Shown: positions 1-10,166, numbered from the stretch's first letter. The stretch is DNA of 39,646 nt from Ectopseudomonas oleovorans (GCF_003052605.1 NZ_QASO01000114.1:35903-75548); one strand, 5' to 3'. The notes: generated from the sequence alone by a model not told the origin. Translations and numbers: made by a program.

Positions 1-62
1 ACTCGCGCACGAGCCTGTTTTTAACGCAGCAGTGGCAACGCAGATAGTTTTTCAACAGCCTG
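1..62 (-). repeat. Partial copy of a MITE-like dispersed repeat
   Basis: The first 62 bases are similar to the reverse complement of the left end of the element at 36844-37061. Both share the block TGTTTTTAACGCAG and, after a few mismatches, a CAACG-rich stretch leading into TAGTTTTCAAC and CCTG. The copy is truncated by the window edge, so its full length cannot be judged. It lies just upstream of dsbD. Confidence 0.7.
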
Positions 63-223
63 CGACACGGCAGCGCAGGCTTGATCTGCACGGGAACTCG
101 GCAAGGCCGGCTTCCTCCAAGGTTCAGCTCATCCCCGGCATTCGACGCCCCGGCGCGGCGACGACGATACGGCTGAGCGCTTTCCGGTATCATGCCGCCA
201 CCTTTCGCCGAGATATTGACCCG

Positions 224-2089
224 ATGTCACTGCGTCGACTGCTGCTCCCCCTGCTTCTGCTCTGCCTGAGCCTGCCCGCCAGCGCCAACCTGTTCGATCA
301 GCGTCCGGCTGCGTCGCCACTTGGTGCACCGCTGAACAACAGCAGCGATTTCCTGCCAGTACGCGAAGCCTTCAAGCTGAGCCTGGTCAGCAGCGATACA
401 CAGGCCGTGACGCTGCGTTTCGTCGCCGCCGAGGGCTACTACCTCTACCGCCACCGCTTCAACTTCAGCGTCGACTCGGCACAGCTGACACTCGGCGAAG
501 TCGAATTACCGGCCGGTCAGGCCAAGCACGACGAATTCTTCGGCGATGTCGAGGTGTACTACGGCGTGCTGGATATCCGCGTGCCGCTGGATAACCCGGA
601 CAATCACCCGCTGCGCCTGCAGGTCGATTATCAGGGTTGCGCCGACAAGGGCCTGTGTTACCCGCCGGAAACCGAATTCATCGAGATCGGTGACATGCCT
701 GCTGCCAACAGCAGCGATGGGGCATCGATGGCATCCGGCTGGAACTGGAAAGTACTGGCGCTGTTCTTCCTCGGCGGCCTGGCGCTGACCTTCACCCCCT
801 GCGTGCTGCCGATGCTGCCAATTCTCTCCGGCGTGGTACTGCGCGGCCAGTTGGGCGGCCTGCGCAGCCTGACTCTGTCACTGGCTTATGTCCTGCCGAT
901 GGCCGCCTGCTTCGCCATTCTCGGTACGCTGATGGGCCTGTTCGGCGCGGGCCTCAATCTGCAGGCTCGCCTGCAATCGGCTTGGGTATTGGTGCCTTTC
1001 GCCGCCTTCTTCGCCTTCTTCGCGCTGGCCATGTTCGGCCTGTTCGAGCTGCGCCTGCCACGTTTCATCAGTGAACCGCTGGATCGCCTGGCAGGCAAAA
1101 CCCATGGCGGCTCGCATGTGAATGCAGCCCTGCTCGGCGTGCTGTCCAGCCTGCTGGTCAGCCCCTGCGTCTCGGCGCCGCTGGTCGGTGCCCTGCTCTA
1201 TATCAGCGCCAGCGGCGATGCCCTGGGCGGCGGCCTGAAACTGCTTGCCCTGGGCCTCGGCATGGGTACGCCGCTGGTGCTGTTCGCCGTGGGCGGTGGT
1301 GCGCTGCTGCCGAAAACCGGCACCTGGATGGTCACGGTGCGCAATGCCTTCGGTGTGCTGCTGCTGGCCGTTTCGGTGTGGCTGCTCGAACGCGTGCTGC
1401 CGGGCAGTCTGAGTCTGGCCCTGTGGGGCCTGCTGGCCGGCGGCGTGGCGGTGTTTCTCGGCGCCCTGGAATTCGGCCCCAAGACGCACCGGCAGAAGCT
1501 CAGCCAGATCGTCGGGCTGGCCCTGCTGGTCTATGCCCTAGCCGCCTGGGTCGGCGCCTTGCAGGGCGCGACCAATCCGCTCAAACCACTCGGCCAGTTG
1601 CAGGCCGGCGCCAGCCAGAGCAGCGCCAAGAGCGGTGCCTGGCAAACCCTGAGCAGCCCAACCGAGCTGGACGCGGCCCTGGCCGAGGCCAAAGCCGCCG
1701 GCCAGCCGCTGCTGCTGGACTGGTACGCCGACTGGTGCATCAGTTGCAAGGTCATCGAGCGCGAGGTGTTCGGCAATGCCGAAGTGGGCAGCAAACTGGC
1801 CGGCTGGCGCCTGATCCGCTTCGATATAACCGAAAGCAACGCCACCCAGCGCGCCCTGCTGGACCGCTACCAACTGTTCGGCCCGCCGGCCATCCAGTTG
1901 TTCGCCGGCAATGGTGACGAATGGCTCGATCTGCGTGTCGTAGGTGAGGTCGATGCCGCGACCTTCGCCGGCCGCCTGGATCAGGCAAGTAGCCGCCTAG
2001 GAAACGCTGAAAAAGCCCCAAACCGTCACTCCCGCGAAGGCGGGAGTCCAGGTACTGCGGGGTCTGGATTCCCGCCTTCGCGGGAATGA
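224..2089 (+). CDS. dsbD: Thiol:disulfide interchange protein DsbD (DipZ)
   Basis: Inner-membrane electron transporter that passes reducing power from cytoplasmic thioredoxin to periplasmic DsbC/DsbG and cytochrome c maturation. I place the start at the ATG at 224 because a signal peptide follows at once (MSLRRLLLPLLLLCLSLPASA); the frame stays open upstream to about 32 but that stretch has no such feature. Domain order is the family's: N-terminal Ig-like DsbD-alpha with Cys139 and Cys145 (CADKGLC); eight-helix DsbD-beta at about 175-450 with Cys193 (TPCVLP) and Cys315 (SPCVSAP); thioredoxin-like DsbD-gamma with WCISC (Cys505, Cys508). Length is 621 aa. The last 25-28 residues are not DsbD-like: they are translated from a palindromic repeat that also provides the stop codon. 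A possible -10 (TATCAT, 188-193) precedes the gene. Confidence 0.95.
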   Translation: MSLRRLLLPLLLLCLSLPASANLFDQRPAASPLGAPLNNSSDFLPVREAFKLSLVSSDTQAVTLRFVAAEGYYLYRHRFNFSVDSAQLTLGEVELPAGQAKHDEFFGDVEVYYGVLDIRVPLDNPDNHPLRLQVDYQGCADKGLCYPPETEFIEIGDMPAANSSDGASMASGWNWKVLALFFLGGLALTFTPCVLPMLPILSGVVLRGQLGGLRSLTLSLAYVLPMAACFAILGTLMGLFGAGLNLQARLQSAWVLVPFAAFFAFFALAMFGLFELRLPRFISEPLDRLAGKTHGGSHVNAALLGVLSSLLVSPCVSAPLVGALLYISASGDALGGGLKLLALGLGMGTPLVLFAVGGGALLPKTGTWMVTVRNAFGVLLLAVSVWLLERVLPGSLSLALWGLLAGGVAVFLGALEFGPKTHRQKLSQIVGLALLVYALAAWVGALQGATNPLKPLGQLQAGASQSSAKSGAWQTLSSPTELDAALAEAKAAGQPLLLDWYADWCISCKVIEREVFGNAEVGSKLAGWRLIRFDITESNATQRALLDRYQLFGPPAIQLFAGNGDEWLDLRVVGEVDAATFAGRLDQASSRLGNAEKAPNRHSREGGSPGTAGSGFPPSRE

Positions 2090-2090
2090 C
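2024..2090. repeat. Palindromic intergenic repeat overlapping the dsbD 3' end
   Basis: The arms GTCACTCCCGCGAAGGCGGG and its near reverse complement CCCGCCTTCGCGGGAATGAC enclose a centre of about 27 bases containing AGTCCAGG and TCTGGATT, which also pair. This is a widespread bacterial short-palindrome type. It begins inside the dsbD reading frame, and the TGA stop at 2087-2089 is within its right arm. It could also act as a transcript 3' stabiliser or terminator. Confidence 0.85.
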
Positions 2091-2148
2091 GACTATTTCA
2101 GACCATCCCCAGGTAGCTGAATGCCGCCAAGACGATCATCGCTAGCGC

Positions 2149-2177
2149 CTGGCAACGACCAAAACCAACGCTATAGT
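2149..2177 (+). promoter_or_regulatory. Candidate sigma-70 promoter for aroQ-accB-accC
   Basis: CTGGCA (2149-2154), a 17-base spacer and TATAGT (2172-2177) resemble a -35/-10 pair about 100 bases upstream of the aroQ start. This is read by eye from consensus similarity only. Confidence 0.4.
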
Positions 2178-2277
2178 CATATTTCTGCCGCAAACGCCGG
2201 CCATCGTGTCGACTATTGCCGACATCGGGCCAGCTACGGCATAGTCCTGCGCAGCCCGAACAACAAGGAACGCGACC

Positions 2278-2724
2278 ATGGCCACCCTACTGGTGCTGCA
2301 CGGCCCCAACCTCAACCTGCTGGGCACCCGCGAGCCCGACAAATATGGCGCCACCACCCTGGCCGAGATCAATCAGGATCTGGAGCGCCGCGCCCGCGAG
2401 GCTGGCCACCACCTGCTGCATCTGCAGAGCAATGCCGAGTACGAATTGATCGACCGCATTCACGCCGCAAAGGCTGAAGGTGTCGACTTTATCCTGATCA
2501 ATCCCGCCGCTTTTACCCATACAAGCGTCGCATTACGTGACGCGTTGCTGGCGGTGAGCATCCCATTCATCGAAGTGCACCTGTCCAACGTGCACAAGCG
2601 TGAACCTTTCCGCCATCACTCCTACTTTTCAGACGTTGCCGTAGGGGTGATCTGCGGGCTTGGCGCCAGCGGTTATCGGCTGGCCCTGGAAGCGGCACTC
2701 GAACAACTGACCGGGCGCGCCTGA
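2278..2724 (+). CDS. aroQ: Type II 3-dehydroquinate dehydratase
   Basis: Converts 3-dehydroquinate to 3-dehydroshikimate in the shikimate pathway; type II enzymes form dodecamers in the cytoplasm. The 148-aa length is normal. Visible family features are the N-terminal [13 protein letters not shown] block, the catalytic tyrosine on the flexible lid (Tyr23), [18 protein letters not shown], and the catalytic histidine in EVHLSN (His101). The ATG follows AACAAGGAACGCG, a good ribosome binding site. accB starts 50 bases after the stop, and aroQ-accB-accC is the usual pseudomonad order, so one transcript is likely. Pseudomonads commonly have more than one aroQ; this is the copy next to accB. Confidence 0.97.
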   Translation: MATLLVLHGPNLNLLGTREPDKYGATTLAEINQDLERRAREAGHHLLHLQSNAEYELIDRIHAAKAEGVDFILINPAAFTHTSVALRDALLAVSIPFIEVHLSNVHKREPFRHHSYFSDVAVGVICGLGASGYRLALEAALEQLTGRA

Positions 2725-2774
2725 CGCGTAGCCTGGTAGACAAGTCCTACCTCACCTCTGGGAGTTGAACCTTC

Positions 2775-3236
2775 ATGGATATCCGTAAAGTCAAGAAACT
2801 GATCGAGCTGCTGGAAGAGTCCGGTATCGACGAGCTGGAGATCAAAGAGGGCGAAGAGTCCGTGCGTATCAGCCGCCACAGCAAGCAGCCGGCCTACGCG
2901 CCGCAGCCGGTCTACGCTCAGGCTCCTGCGCCGGTCGCCGCCCCGGTTGCCGCAGCTGCACCGAGCGCTGACGCTGCCCCGGCCGCCGCACCGAAACTGA
3001 ACGGTACCGTCGCGCGCTCGCCGATGGTCGGCACCTTCTACCGCGCGGCTTCGCCGACCTCGGCCAACTTCGTTGAAGTCGGTCAGACCGTGAAGAAAGG
3101 CGACATCCTGTGCATCGTCGAAGCCATGAAGATGATGAACCACATCGAGGCCGAAGCCAGCGGCGTGATCGAGTCCATCCTGGTGGAAAACGGCCAGCCG
3201 GTTGAGTACGACCAGCCCCTGTTCACCATCGTTTGA
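2775..3236 (+). CDS. accB: Biotin carboxyl carrier protein of acetyl-CoA carboxylase
   Basis: Carries the biotin on which carbon dioxide is fixed in the first step of fatty acid synthesis. It is 153 aa: an N-terminal helical part (residues 1-35), an Ala/Pro-rich mobile linker (about 38-75), and a C-terminal biotinyl domain with the EAMKMMN motif. Lys119 is the predicted biotinylation site, and the PMVGTFYRA block characteristic of bacterial AccB is present. The start is preceded by CTGGGAGTTGAA. The TGA stop is 17 bases before the accC ATG, as expected for co-translated partners made in fixed ratio. Confidence 0.98.
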   Translation: MDIRKVKKLIELLEESGIDELEIKEGEESVRISRHSKQPAYAPQPVYAQAPAPVAAPVAAAAPSADAAPAAAPKLNGTVARSPMVGTFYRAASPTSANFVEVGQTVKKGDILCIVEAMKMMNHIEAEASGVIESILVENGQPVEYDQPLFTIV

Positions 3237-3253
3237 TGCCCGGGGAGCCTGCA

Positions 3254-4609
3254 ATGCAGAAGCTGGAAAAAGTCCTGATCGCCAACCGTGGCGAAATTGC
3301 CCTGCGTATCCTGCGTGCCTGCAAGGAGCTGGGTATCAAGACGGTGGCCGTGCACTCCACCGCCGACCGCGAACTGATGCACCTGGGCCTGGCCGACGAG
3401 TCCGTCTGCATTGGTCCGGCAGCCGGCGCGCAGTCCTACCTGAACATCCCGGCGATCATCAGCGCAGCTGAACTGACCGGCGCCACGGGCATCCACCCGG
3501 GCTACGGCTTTCTCGCCGAGAACGCCGACTTCGCCGAACAGGTGGAGAATTCCGGTTTCGCCTTCATCGGCCCTAAAGCCGACACCATTCGCCTGATGGG
3601 CGACAAGGTATCGGCCAAGGAAGCCATGATCAAAACCGGCGTACCGGTAGTTCCCGGCTCCGACGGCCCGCTGCCGGAAGACGAGGAAGAAGCCCTGCGC
3701 ATTGCCCGTGAAGTGGGCTACCCGGTGATCATCAAGGCCGCTGGCGGCGGCGGTGGTCGCGGCATGCGCGTGGTGCACAAGGAAGAAGACCTGATCAAAT
3801 CGGCCAAGCTGACCCGCACCGAAGCCGGTGCTGCGTTCGGCAATCCGATGGTCTATCTGGAAAAATTCCTCGGCAACCCGCGCCACGTCGAAGTCCAGGT
3901 GCTGTCCGACGGCCAGGGCAACGCGATTCACCTGTACGACCGCGACTGCTCGCTGCAGCGTCGTCACCAGAAGGTGATCGAAGAGGCTCCGGCCCCACTG
4001 ATCGACGAGAAGGCCCGCGCCGAAGTGCTCAAGCGCTGCGTCGATGCCTGTGTCGAGATCGGCTACCGTGGCGCCGGCACCTTCGAGTTCCTCTATGAAG
4101 ACGGTCGTTTCTACTTCATCGAGATGAACACCCGCGTTCAGGTGGAGCACCCGGTCACCGAGATGGTCACTGGTATCGACATCGTCAAGGAGATGCTCAG
4201 CATCGCCGCTGGCAACAAGCTGTCGATCAAGCAGGAAGACGTGAAGATCCTCGGTCACTCGGTCGAGTGCCGGATCAACGCCGAAGACCCGGACAACTTC
4301 ATGCCCAGCCCAGGCAAGGTCAAGCATTTCCATGCTCCGGGCGGTAATGGCGTGCGCGTCGATTCACACCTGTACAGCGGCTACAGCGTTCCACCGCACT
4401 ACGACTCGCTGATCGGCAAGCTGATCACCTTCGGCAAGGACCGTGACGAAGCCATGGCCCGTATGCGCAATGCCCTGGACGAGATCGTGGTCGATGGCAT
4501 CAAGACCAACGTACCGCTGCACCGCGACCTGACTCGCGACAAGGGTTTCGTCAAAGGTGGCGTGAACATCCATTACCTGGAAAAGAAACTGGGTATGGAC
4601 AAGCACTGA
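3254..4609 (+). CDS. accC: Biotin carboxylase subunit of acetyl-CoA carboxylase
   Basis: ATP-dependent carboxylation of the biotin on AccB. It is 451 aa, the normal length. Seen from N to C: the preATP-grasp fold ([17 protein letters not shown]), [10 protein letters not shown], the ATP-binding glycine loop [18 protein letters not shown], and the catalytic [14 protein letters not shown] segment. The ATG at 3254 is preferred over in-frame TTG (3233) and ATG (3236) codons because those overlap the accB stop, while CGGGGAG at 3241-3247 is well spaced for 3254. A stem-loop follows the stop, so the aroQ-accB-accC unit probably ends here. The carboxyltransferase subunits are not in the window. Confidence 0.98.
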   Translation: MQKLEKVLIANRGEIALRILRACKELGIKTVAVHSTADRELMHLGLADESVCIGPAAGAQSYLNIPAIISAAELTGATGIHPGYGFLAENADFAEQVENSGFAFIGPKADTIRLMGDKVSAKEAMIKTGVPVVPGSDGPLPEDEEEALRIAREVGYPVIIKAAGGGGGRGMRVVHKEEDLIKSAKLTRTEAGAAFGNPMVYLEKFLGNPRHVEVQVLSDGQGNAIHLYDRDCSLQRRHQKVIEEAPAPLIDEKARAEVLKRCVDACVEIGYRGAGTFEFLYEDGRFYFIEMNTRVQVEHPVTEMVTGIDIVKEMLSIAAGNKLSIKQEDVKILGHSVECRINAEDPDNFMPSPGKVKHFHAPGGNGVRVDSHLYSGYSVPPHYDSLIGKLITFGKDRDEAMARMRNALDEIVVDGIKTNVPLHRDLTRDKGFVKGGVNIHYLEKKLGMDKH

Positions 4610-4629
4610 GTCCTGACTCGCTGCTTCAC

Positions 4630-4660
4630 AGGGGCTGCCTTCGGGCGGCCCCTGTCGTTT
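4630..4660 (+). terminator. Stem-loop after accC, probable terminator
   Basis: A 10-bp stem (AGGGGCTGCC / GGCGGCCCCT, one G-U pair) with a TTCG tetraloop, followed by GTCGTTT. The stem is strong but the U tract is short, so intrinsic termination may be partial. Confidence 0.65.
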
Positions 4661-4737
4661 CAGCGGCTGAACTGGCAAGCCGCCACCCCCATCAAGTAAG
4701 CTGCGCGGCCAAACGCGCGCCCTTCACGAGGTTTTCC

Positions 4738-5616
4738 ATGCCCTGGTTACAAGTCCGTCTCGCCATCACTCCTGAGCAGGCAGAAACCTACGAGGATGCG
4801 CTGCTGGAAGTGGGCGCCGTATCGGTAACCTTCATGGACGCCGAAGATCAGCCGATCTTCGAGCCGGATCTGGGCACCACCCCGCTGTGGTCGAACACCC
4901 ACCTGCTGGCCCTGTTCGAGGCCGACACCGACGAGACCGCACTGCTCGCCCACCTGCAACTGCTGTGTGGCGGCGCACTGCCGGAGCATCATGTCGAGCG
5001 CATCGAGGATCAGGACTGGGAACGCAGCTGGATGGATGGCTTCCAGCCGATGCGCTTTGGCCAGCGCCTGTGGATCGTGCCGAGCTGGCACGCCGCGCCG
5101 GAGCCGGATGCGGTCAACCTGCTGCTCGATCCGGGCCTGGCCTTCGGCACAGGCACCCACCCGACCACCGCGCTGTGTCTGGAGTGGCTCGACGGCCAGA
5201 AGCTCGATAACTGCAGCGTGCTCGATTTCGGCTGCGGCTCGGGCATCCTGGCGATCGCCGCCCTGTTGCTCGGCGCACCGCAGGCCGTGGGCACCGATAT
5301 CGACCCGCAGGCGCTGGAGGCCTCCCGCGACAACGCCTCGCGTAATGGCATCGCCCCCGCTCGTTTCCCGGTCTATCTGCCGGCGGATATGCCGCAGCAA
5401 CCGGCCGACGTGGTCGTCGCCAATATCCTTGCCGGCCCGCTGGTTTCACTGGCACCGCAGATCACTGCGCTGGTCAAAAGCGGTGGGCGCCTGGCACTGT
5501 CGGGCATCCTCGCCGAACAGGCCGAAGACGTTCGCGCCGCCTACGCCGGCGCCTTCGACCTTGATCCGACCGCCAGCAAGGACGGCTGGGTACGCATCAG
5601 CGGCGTCAAGCGCTGA
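4738..5616 (+). CDS. prmA: Ribosomal protein L11 methyltransferase
   Basis: S-adenosylmethionine-dependent trimethylation of ribosomal protein L11. It is 292 aa, the usual size. The N-terminal domain (1-~100) recognises L11, with the conserved [12 protein letters not shown] segment; the C-terminal Rossmann methyltransferase has [18 protein letters not shown] and the SAM-binding motif [15 protein letters not shown], then DIDPQAL and [10 protein letters not shown]. The ATG follows ACGAGGTTTTCC. Next is the zinc-ribbon gene, 53 bases on, a pairing I recall in pseudomonads. Confidence 0.97.
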   Translation: MPWLQVRLAITPEQAETYEDALLEVGAVSVTFMDAEDQPIFEPDLGTTPLWSNTHLLALFEADTDETALLAHLQLLCGGALPEHHVERIEDQDWERSWMDGFQPMRFGQRLWIVPSWHAAPEPDAVNLLLDPGLAFGTGTHPTTALCLEWLDGQKLDNCSVLDFGCGSGILAIAALLLGAPQAVGTDIDPQALEASRDNASRNGIAPARFPVYLPADMPQQPADVVVANILAGPLVSLAPQITALVKSGGRLALSGILAEQAEDVRAAYAGAFDLDPTASKDGWVRISGVKR

Positions 5617-5669
5617 TGCGCGCGCAATCCTTGCGTTAGACTAGTTGCTTGGATTTTCCGGACCCGCGC

Positions 5670-6935
5670 ATGAGCGAAAGCCACGTTACCCAGTGCCCCC
5701 ATTGCCGCACCAACTTCCGCGTCAGCCAGGCGCAGCTGGCTGCTGCCCATGGCGTCGTGCGCTGTGGGGCCTGCCTGCACGTGTTCAACGCCGCCGAACA
5801 GCTGTTCGGCCCCACCACGACAAGCGCAGCAGTCAAAGCACCCAGCGCGGCGGCGCAACAGTTTCACGCCGGCACCGGCAGCAAGCCAGCAGCCAAGAAA
5901 GCGGTCGACGATACGCTGTGGATTCATGACGACCTGGACCTCGATAGCCTCGATCTCGATGAGGAACTGGCCAGACTGGAAGAGCAGGAACAGCAGCTGT
6001 CGCAGCAGTTTCTTGCCCTGGAACGGGCGCCGCGCCCAGCCGAACGCTTCGAGGACAGTGGCGTAGACGACCCCAAGGACATCCACGATGAATCCTGGAC
6101 TGAAGCCCTGCTGCGTGACGAGCCGGTAAAACCTGAGCGCGCACGCTTCGAGCTGCAGGAAACTGACGCACAACCGCCAGCGGCGGCTGCAGCGGAACGT
6201 AGAATGGCCGAGCCTGCGCCACCCACCACAACGCACAAACAGCCCGTTGTCGAGCTCCTAGAGGAAGCCGACGAACCGCGCCTGGGTAGCCTCGATGACG
6301 AACCGCTGGAGCAGGCGCAGACGGACGAAGTTCCGCACAGCGAACGCGAAGAGCCCAAGCTCACGCGCAACGAGCCTGGCCTGCGCGAGGAACGACTGTT
6401 CGATCTGGACGACGAACCTCTGCAACTCGAATGGCGTCAGCCACAGGGCATCGTCTGGGGGCGCGTGTTCGGCTGGGGCCTGCTCAACCTATTGGCTGCA
6501 GCCGGCCTGCTGGCGCAATACGCCGCCTACAACTTCGATGAACTGGCGCGTCAGGAGCGTTATCGCCCCTGGTTCGAACAGCTGTGTCCGAACATCGGCT
6601 GCACATTGCCATCGAAAGTCGATATCGGCCAGATTCGCAGCAGCAATCTGGTGGTGCGCAGCCACCCGGAGTTCTCCGGCGCGCTGATCGTCGACGCCAT
6701 CCTCTACAACCGCGCACCCTTCGCCCAGCCCTTCCCGCTGCTGGAAATGCGCTTCGCCGATCTGGGCGGCCAGCTGGTCGCCAGCCGCCGCTTCAAACCC
6801 AGCGAATACCTCGCTGGCGAGCTGGCCGGGCAGAGCGAAATGCCGCCGCAAACGCCCATCCATATCTCGCTGGACATCCTCGACCCGGGCCCCCGTGCGG
6901 TCAACTACAGCCTCAGCTTCCACTCCCCCGAATAG
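5670..6935 (+). CDS. DUF3426 membrane protein with N-terminal zinc ribbon (MJ0042 type)
   Basis: 421 aa, function not established. The first 40 residues form a finger with Cys9-x2-Cys12 and Cys32-x2-Cys35, matching the MJ0042/zinc_ribbon_4 family. A long acidic, glutamate-rich, low-complexity linker (about 75-255) follows, then one transmembrane helix (about 262-285) and a C-terminal DUF3426 domain (about 290-421) ending FHSPE. The layout suggests a cytoplasmic zinc finger tethered to the membrane with a periplasmic C-terminal domain. The ATG at 5670 is chosen over an in-frame TTG at 5649 because CPHC then falls at the usual distance from the start. A strong hairpin follows the gene. Confidence 0.88.
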   Translation: MSESHVTQCPHCRTNFRVSQAQLAAAHGVVRCGACLHVFNAAEQLFGPTTTSAAVKAPSAAAQQFHAGTGSKPAAKKAVDDTLWIHDDLDLDSLDLDEELARLEEQEQQLSQQFLALERAPRPAERFEDSGVDDPKDIHDESWTEALLRDEPVKPERARFELQETDAQPPAAAAAERRMAEPAPPTTTHKQPVVELLEEADEPRLGSLDDEPLEQAQTDEVPHSEREEPKLTRNEPGLREERLFDLDDEPLQLEWRQPQGIVWGRVFGWGLLNLLAAAGLLAQYAAYNFDELARQERYRPWFEQLCPNIGCTLPSKVDIGQIRSSNLVVRSHPEFSGALIVDAILYNRAPFAQPFPLLEMRFADLGGQLVASRRFKPSEYLAGELAGQSEMPPQTPIHISLDILDPGPRAVNYSLSFHSPE

Positions 6936-6942
6936 CCTGCAG

Positions 6943-6967
6943 GCTCTGCGACCCGTGGTCGCAGAGC
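6943..6967 (+). terminator. Stem-loop after the DUF3426 gene
   Basis: A perfect 11-bp stem (GCTCTGCGACC / GGTCGCAGAGC) with a 3-base loop, followed by TTCCATCT. There is no long T run, so this is a moderate terminator candidate. Confidence 0.55.
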
Positions 6968-7024
6968 TTCCATCTAACTGCTGGCGATAAGCCCATAGCT
7001 GTTCAGAATTTGTTCAAAACGACC

Positions 7025-7053
7025 TTTATCCAGTCATCCAGAGCGGGTATCAT
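7025..7053 (+). promoter_or_regulatory. Candidate sigma-70 promoter for dusB-fis
   Basis: TTTATC (7025-7030), a 17-base spacer and TATCAT (7048-7053) lie about 110 bases before the dusB start. The -35 is poor. A very similar TATCATGCC context occurs upstream of dsbD (188-196). Confidence 0.35.
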
Positions 7054-7164
7054 GCCCACCCTTTCGCGAGCACCGACCCACCGCAGTTTCCCCTGAGGAC
7101 ACAGTGGAGGGCAGGTGTTGATCGCCCTTTGTCTCAACTGCGCACCAACAAGCAGGGACGCCCC

Positions 7165-8163
7165 ATGTCGGCCCCACGTATTGGCCCCTACACATTGCCC
7201 AATCGGTTGATCCTGGCTCCCATGGCCGGCGTCACCGATCGCCCGTTCCGCCAGCTGTGCCGCCGTCTCGGTGCCGGCCTGGTGGTGTCGGAGATGGTCA
7301 CCAGCGATGTGCGCCTCTGGAATAGCCGCAAGTCCAGCCTGCGTTTGCTGCACGCCGGTGATCCCGAGCCGCGCTCGGTACAGATCGCCGGTGGCGACCC
7401 GCAGATGATGGCCGACGCAGCACGCAAGAACGTCGAGTTAGGAGCGCAGATCATCGACATCAACATGGGCTGCCCAGCCAAGAAGGTCTGCAACAAGGCC
7501 GCCGGCTCCGCCCTGCTGCGTGACGAGCCGCTGGTACGGGAAATCCTCGCTGCCGTGGTCGGTGCGGTGGACGTGCCGGTGACCCTGAAGATTCGTACCG
7601 GCTGGGACCGCCAGAACAAGAACGGCATTACCGTGGCGAAAATCGCCGAAGATGCCGGCATTGCTGCACTGTCCGTACACGGCCGCACCCGCGCCGATCT
7701 GTACACCGGCGAAGCCGAGTACGACACCATCGCCGCCATCAAGCAGGCGGTATCGATTCCGGTGTTCGCCAATGGCGACATCGACTCCCCGGAAAAAGCC
7801 AAGGCCGTGCTCGACGCCACCGGCGCCGACGCCTTGCTGATCGGTCGCGCCGCCCAGGGCAGGCCGTGGATCTTCCGTGAAATCGAGCACTACCTGCGTA
7901 CCGGCGAGAGCCTGCCGGCACCGAGCCTGCTCGAAGTGGAACGCATTCTGCTGGAACACCTTGCCGCACTGCACGCCTTCTATGGCGAATTGATGGGCGT
8001 ACGCATCGCCCGCAAGCATGTCGGCTGGTATCTGGCAACCCTGCCGGGCGCCAGGGAGTTTCGCGCCCAGTTCAACCGTCTGGACAGCACGGACGCACAG
8101 TGCGCCCACGTTCGCGCGTTCTTCCGCGAACGGCACAACGATGAAAACGAGGTGGCCGCATGA
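7165..8163 (+). CDS. dusB: tRNA-dihydrouridine synthase B
   Basis: FMN-dependent reduction of uridine to dihydrouridine in tRNA. It is 332 aa. Seen: [14 protein letters not shown] at the N-terminus, the catalytic cysteine in NMGCPAKKV (Cys103), KIRTGWD, VHGRTR, and the FMN phosphate-binding [12 protein letters not shown] and [16 protein letters not shown]. The ATG at 7165 has AGCAGGGA upstream and gives the family N-terminus ([15 protein letters not shown]). The stop overlaps the fis start (ATGA at 8160-8163). The dusB-fis operon is widely conserved in gammaproteobacteria. Confidence 0.96.
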   Translation: MSAPRIGPYTLPNRLILAPMAGVTDRPFRQLCRRLGAGLVVSEMVTSDVRLWNSRKSSLRLLHAGDPEPRSVQIAGGDPQMMADAARKNVELGAQIIDINMGCPAKKVCNKAAGSALLRDEPLVREILAAVVGAVDVPVTLKIRTGWDRQNKNGITVAKIAEDAGIAALSVHGRTRADLYTGEAEYDTIAAIKQAVSIPVFANGDIDSPEKAKAVLDATGADALLIGRAAQGRPWIFREIEHYLRTGESLPAPSLLEVERILLEHLAALHAFYGELMGVRIARKHVGWYLATLPGAREFRAQFNRLDSTDAQCAHVRAFFRERHNDENEVAA

Positions 8164-8480
8164 CGTTGATGACAGAGACCCTAGTGAGTGGAATTGCACC
8201 CGTGAGTGACAACACCAGCCTTAAACAGCACCTGAACACGCCAAGCGAAGAGGGTCAGACCCTGCGCGGCGCCGTGGAGAAGGCGCTGCACAACTACTTC
8301 GCCCATCTCGAGGGTGCTGACGTCACCGACGTGTACAACCTGGTGCTCACCGAAGTCGAAGCGCCACTGCTGGAAACCGTCATGAATTACGTGAAAGGTA
8401 ACCAGACCAAGGCCTCCGAGCTGCTCGGCCTGAACCGTGGCACGCTGCGCAAGAAGCTCAAGCAGTACGACCTGCTGTAA
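8160..8480 (+). CDS. fis: DNA-binding protein Fis
   Basis: Nucleoid-associated protein and transcription regulator. It is 106 aa; the C-terminal helix-turn-helix [27 protein letters not shown] region is the classic Fis signature, and the central [11 protein letters not shown] and [16 protein letters not shown] parts form the dimer core. The start overlaps the dusB stop by four bases (ATGA), indicating translational coupling. Internal ATG codons (8169) are possible alternative starts; I keep the first because of the coupling. An intrinsic terminator follows directly. Confidence 0.97.
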   Translation: MTLMTETLVSGIAPVSDNTSLKQHLNTPSEEGQTLRGAVEKALHNYFAHLEGADVTDVYNLVLTEVEAPLLETVMNYVKGNQTKASELLGLNRGTLRKKLKQYDLL

Positions 8481-8492
8481 CCCGAACTCCCG

Positions 8493-8523
8493 AAAAGGGC
8501 GGCCCGCATGAGCCGCCTTTTTT
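8493..8523 (+). terminator. Rho-independent terminator of dusB-fis
   Basis: AAAAGGGCGGC pairs with GCCGCCTTTT (one bulged G) across a loop of about 9 bases, ending in a run of six T residues. It is well formed and lies 12 bases after the fis stop. Confidence 0.85.
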
Positions 8524-8553
8524 GCTGATATCCCCGCTCTGATGGATAGTGAA

Positions 8554-10161
8554 ATGACCGACCAGACCACCCTTCTGCCCGTCCGCCGCGCGCTGATCAG
8601 CGTTTCCGACAAGACCGGTGTCCTCGACTTCGCCCGCGAGCTGGCCGCCCTCGGTGTCGAGATCCTCTCCACCGGCGGCACCTACAAGCTGCTCAAGGAC
8701 AACGGCGTGGCCGCAGTGGAAGTCGCTGACTACACCGGTTTCCCGGAAATGATGGACGGCCGCGTGAAGACCCTGCACCCGAAGATCCACGGCGGCATCC
8801 TCGGCCGTCGCGCCTTGGACGGCGCGGTGATGGAACAGCACGGCATCAAGCCGATCGACCTGGTCGCGGTCAACCTCTATCCCTTCGAAGCCACCGTGGC
8901 CAAGCCCGATTGCGACCTGGCCGACGCCATCGAGAACATCGACATCGGCGGCCCGACCATGGTCCGCAGCGCGGCGAAGAACCATAAGGACGTCGCCATC
9001 GTGGTCAACACCGGCGACTACGCCGGCATCGTCGCCTCCCTCAAGGCCGGCGGCCTGAGCTACGCCCAGCGTTTCGACCTGGCGCTGAAGGCCTTCGAAC
9101 ACACCGCTGCCTACGACGGCATGATCGCCAACTACCTGGGCACCATCGACCAGGCACGTGACACCCTGTCCACCGAAGGTCGCGGCGCCTTCCCGCGCAC
9201 CTTCAACAGCCAGTTCGTCAAGGCACAGGAAATGCGCTACGGCGAGAACCCGCACCAGAGCGCGGCGTTCTACGTCGAGGCGAAGAAGGGCGAAGCCAGC
9301 GTCTCCACCGCCGTGCAACTGCAAGGCAAGGAACTGTCGTTCAACAACGTCGCCGACAGCGACGCCGCGCTGGAATGCGTGAAGAGCTTCGTCAAGCCGG
9401 CCTGCGTCATCGTCAAGCACGCCAACCCCTGCGGCGTCGCCGTGGTACCGGAAGACGAGGGCGGCATCCGCAAGGCCTACGACCTGGCCTACGCCACCGA
9501 CACCGAGTCGGCCTTCGGCGGCATCATCGCCTTCAACCGCGAGCTGGACGGTGAAACCGCCAAAGCCATCGTCGAGCGTCAGTTCGTCGAAGTGATCATC
9601 GCCCCAAAAATCTCCGCCGCCGCCCGTGAAGTGGTGGCCGCCAAGGCCAACGTACGCCTGCTCGAATGCGGCGAATGGCCGGCTGAACGCGCTGCTGGTT
9701 GGGACTTCAAGCGCGTCAATGGCGGTCTGCTGGTACAGAGCCGCGACATCGGCATGATCAAGGCAGAAGACCTGAAGATCGTCACCCAGCGCGCGCCGAG
9801 CGAGCAGGAAATCCATGACCTGATCTTCGCCTGGAAAGTGGCCAAGTTCGTCAAATCCAACGCCATCGTCTACGCCAAGAACCGCCAGACCGTCGGTGTC
9901 GGCGCCGGCCAGATGAGCCGCGTCAACTCCGCGCGCATCGCCGCGATCAAGGCCGAGCATGCCGGCCTGCCGGTGCAGGGCGCGGTGATGGCCTCGGACG
10001 CCTTCTTCCCGTTCCGCGACGGCATCGACAACGCCGCCAAGGCCGGTATCACCGCGGTGATCCAGCCAGGTGGCTCGATGCGCGACAACGAGGTGATCGC
10101 CGCCGCCGATGAGGCCGGCATTGCCATGGTGTTCACCGGCATGCGCCACTTCCGCCATTGA
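8554..10161 (+). CDS. purH: Bifunctional AICAR formyltransferase / IMP cyclohydrolase
   Basis: Catalyses the last two steps of de novo IMP synthesis. It is 535 aa. The N-terminal IMP cyclohydrolase domain (1-~200) has [20 protein letters not shown] and STGGTYKLL; the C-terminal AICAR transformylase domain (~205-535) has the catalytic Lys-His pair in VKHANPCG and the FRDGID segment near the end. The ATG at 8554 (MTDQTT) is chosen over ATG 8542 because it gives the pseudomonad N-terminus I recall. purD follows after a 202-base gap filled with repeats, so the purHD operon is interrupted by repeat DNA. Confidence 0.97.
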   Translation: MTDQTTLLPVRRALISVSDKTGVLDFARELAALGVEILSTGGTYKLLKDNGVAAVEVADYTGFPEMMDGRVKTLHPKIHGGILGRRALDGAVMEQHGIKPIDLVAVNLYPFEATVAKPDCDLADAIENIDIGGPTMVRSAAKNHKDVAIVVNTGDYAGIVASLKAGGLSYAQRFDLALKAFEHTAAYDGMIANYLGTIDQARDTLSTEGRGAFPRTFNSQFVKAQEMRYGENPHQSAAFYVEAKKGEASVSTAVQLQGKELSFNNVADSDAALECVKSFVKPACVIVKHANPCGVAVVPEDEGGIRKAYDLAYATDTESAFGGIIAFNRELDGETAKAIVERQFVEVIIAPKISAAAREVVAAKANVRLLECGEWPAERAAGWDFKRVNGGLLVQSRDIGMIKAEDLKIVTQRAPSEQEIHDLIFAWKVAKFVKSNAIVYAKNRQTVGVGAGQMSRVNSARIAAIKAEHAGLPVQGAVMASDAFFPFRDGIDNAAKAGITAVIQPGGSMRDNEVIAAADEAGIAMVFTGMRHFRH

Positions 10162-10166
10162 TGATT

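Noticed and set aside
3083..4333. Long open frame on the - strand opposite accC
   Set aside because: Antisense shadow; AccC motifs are intact on the + strand.
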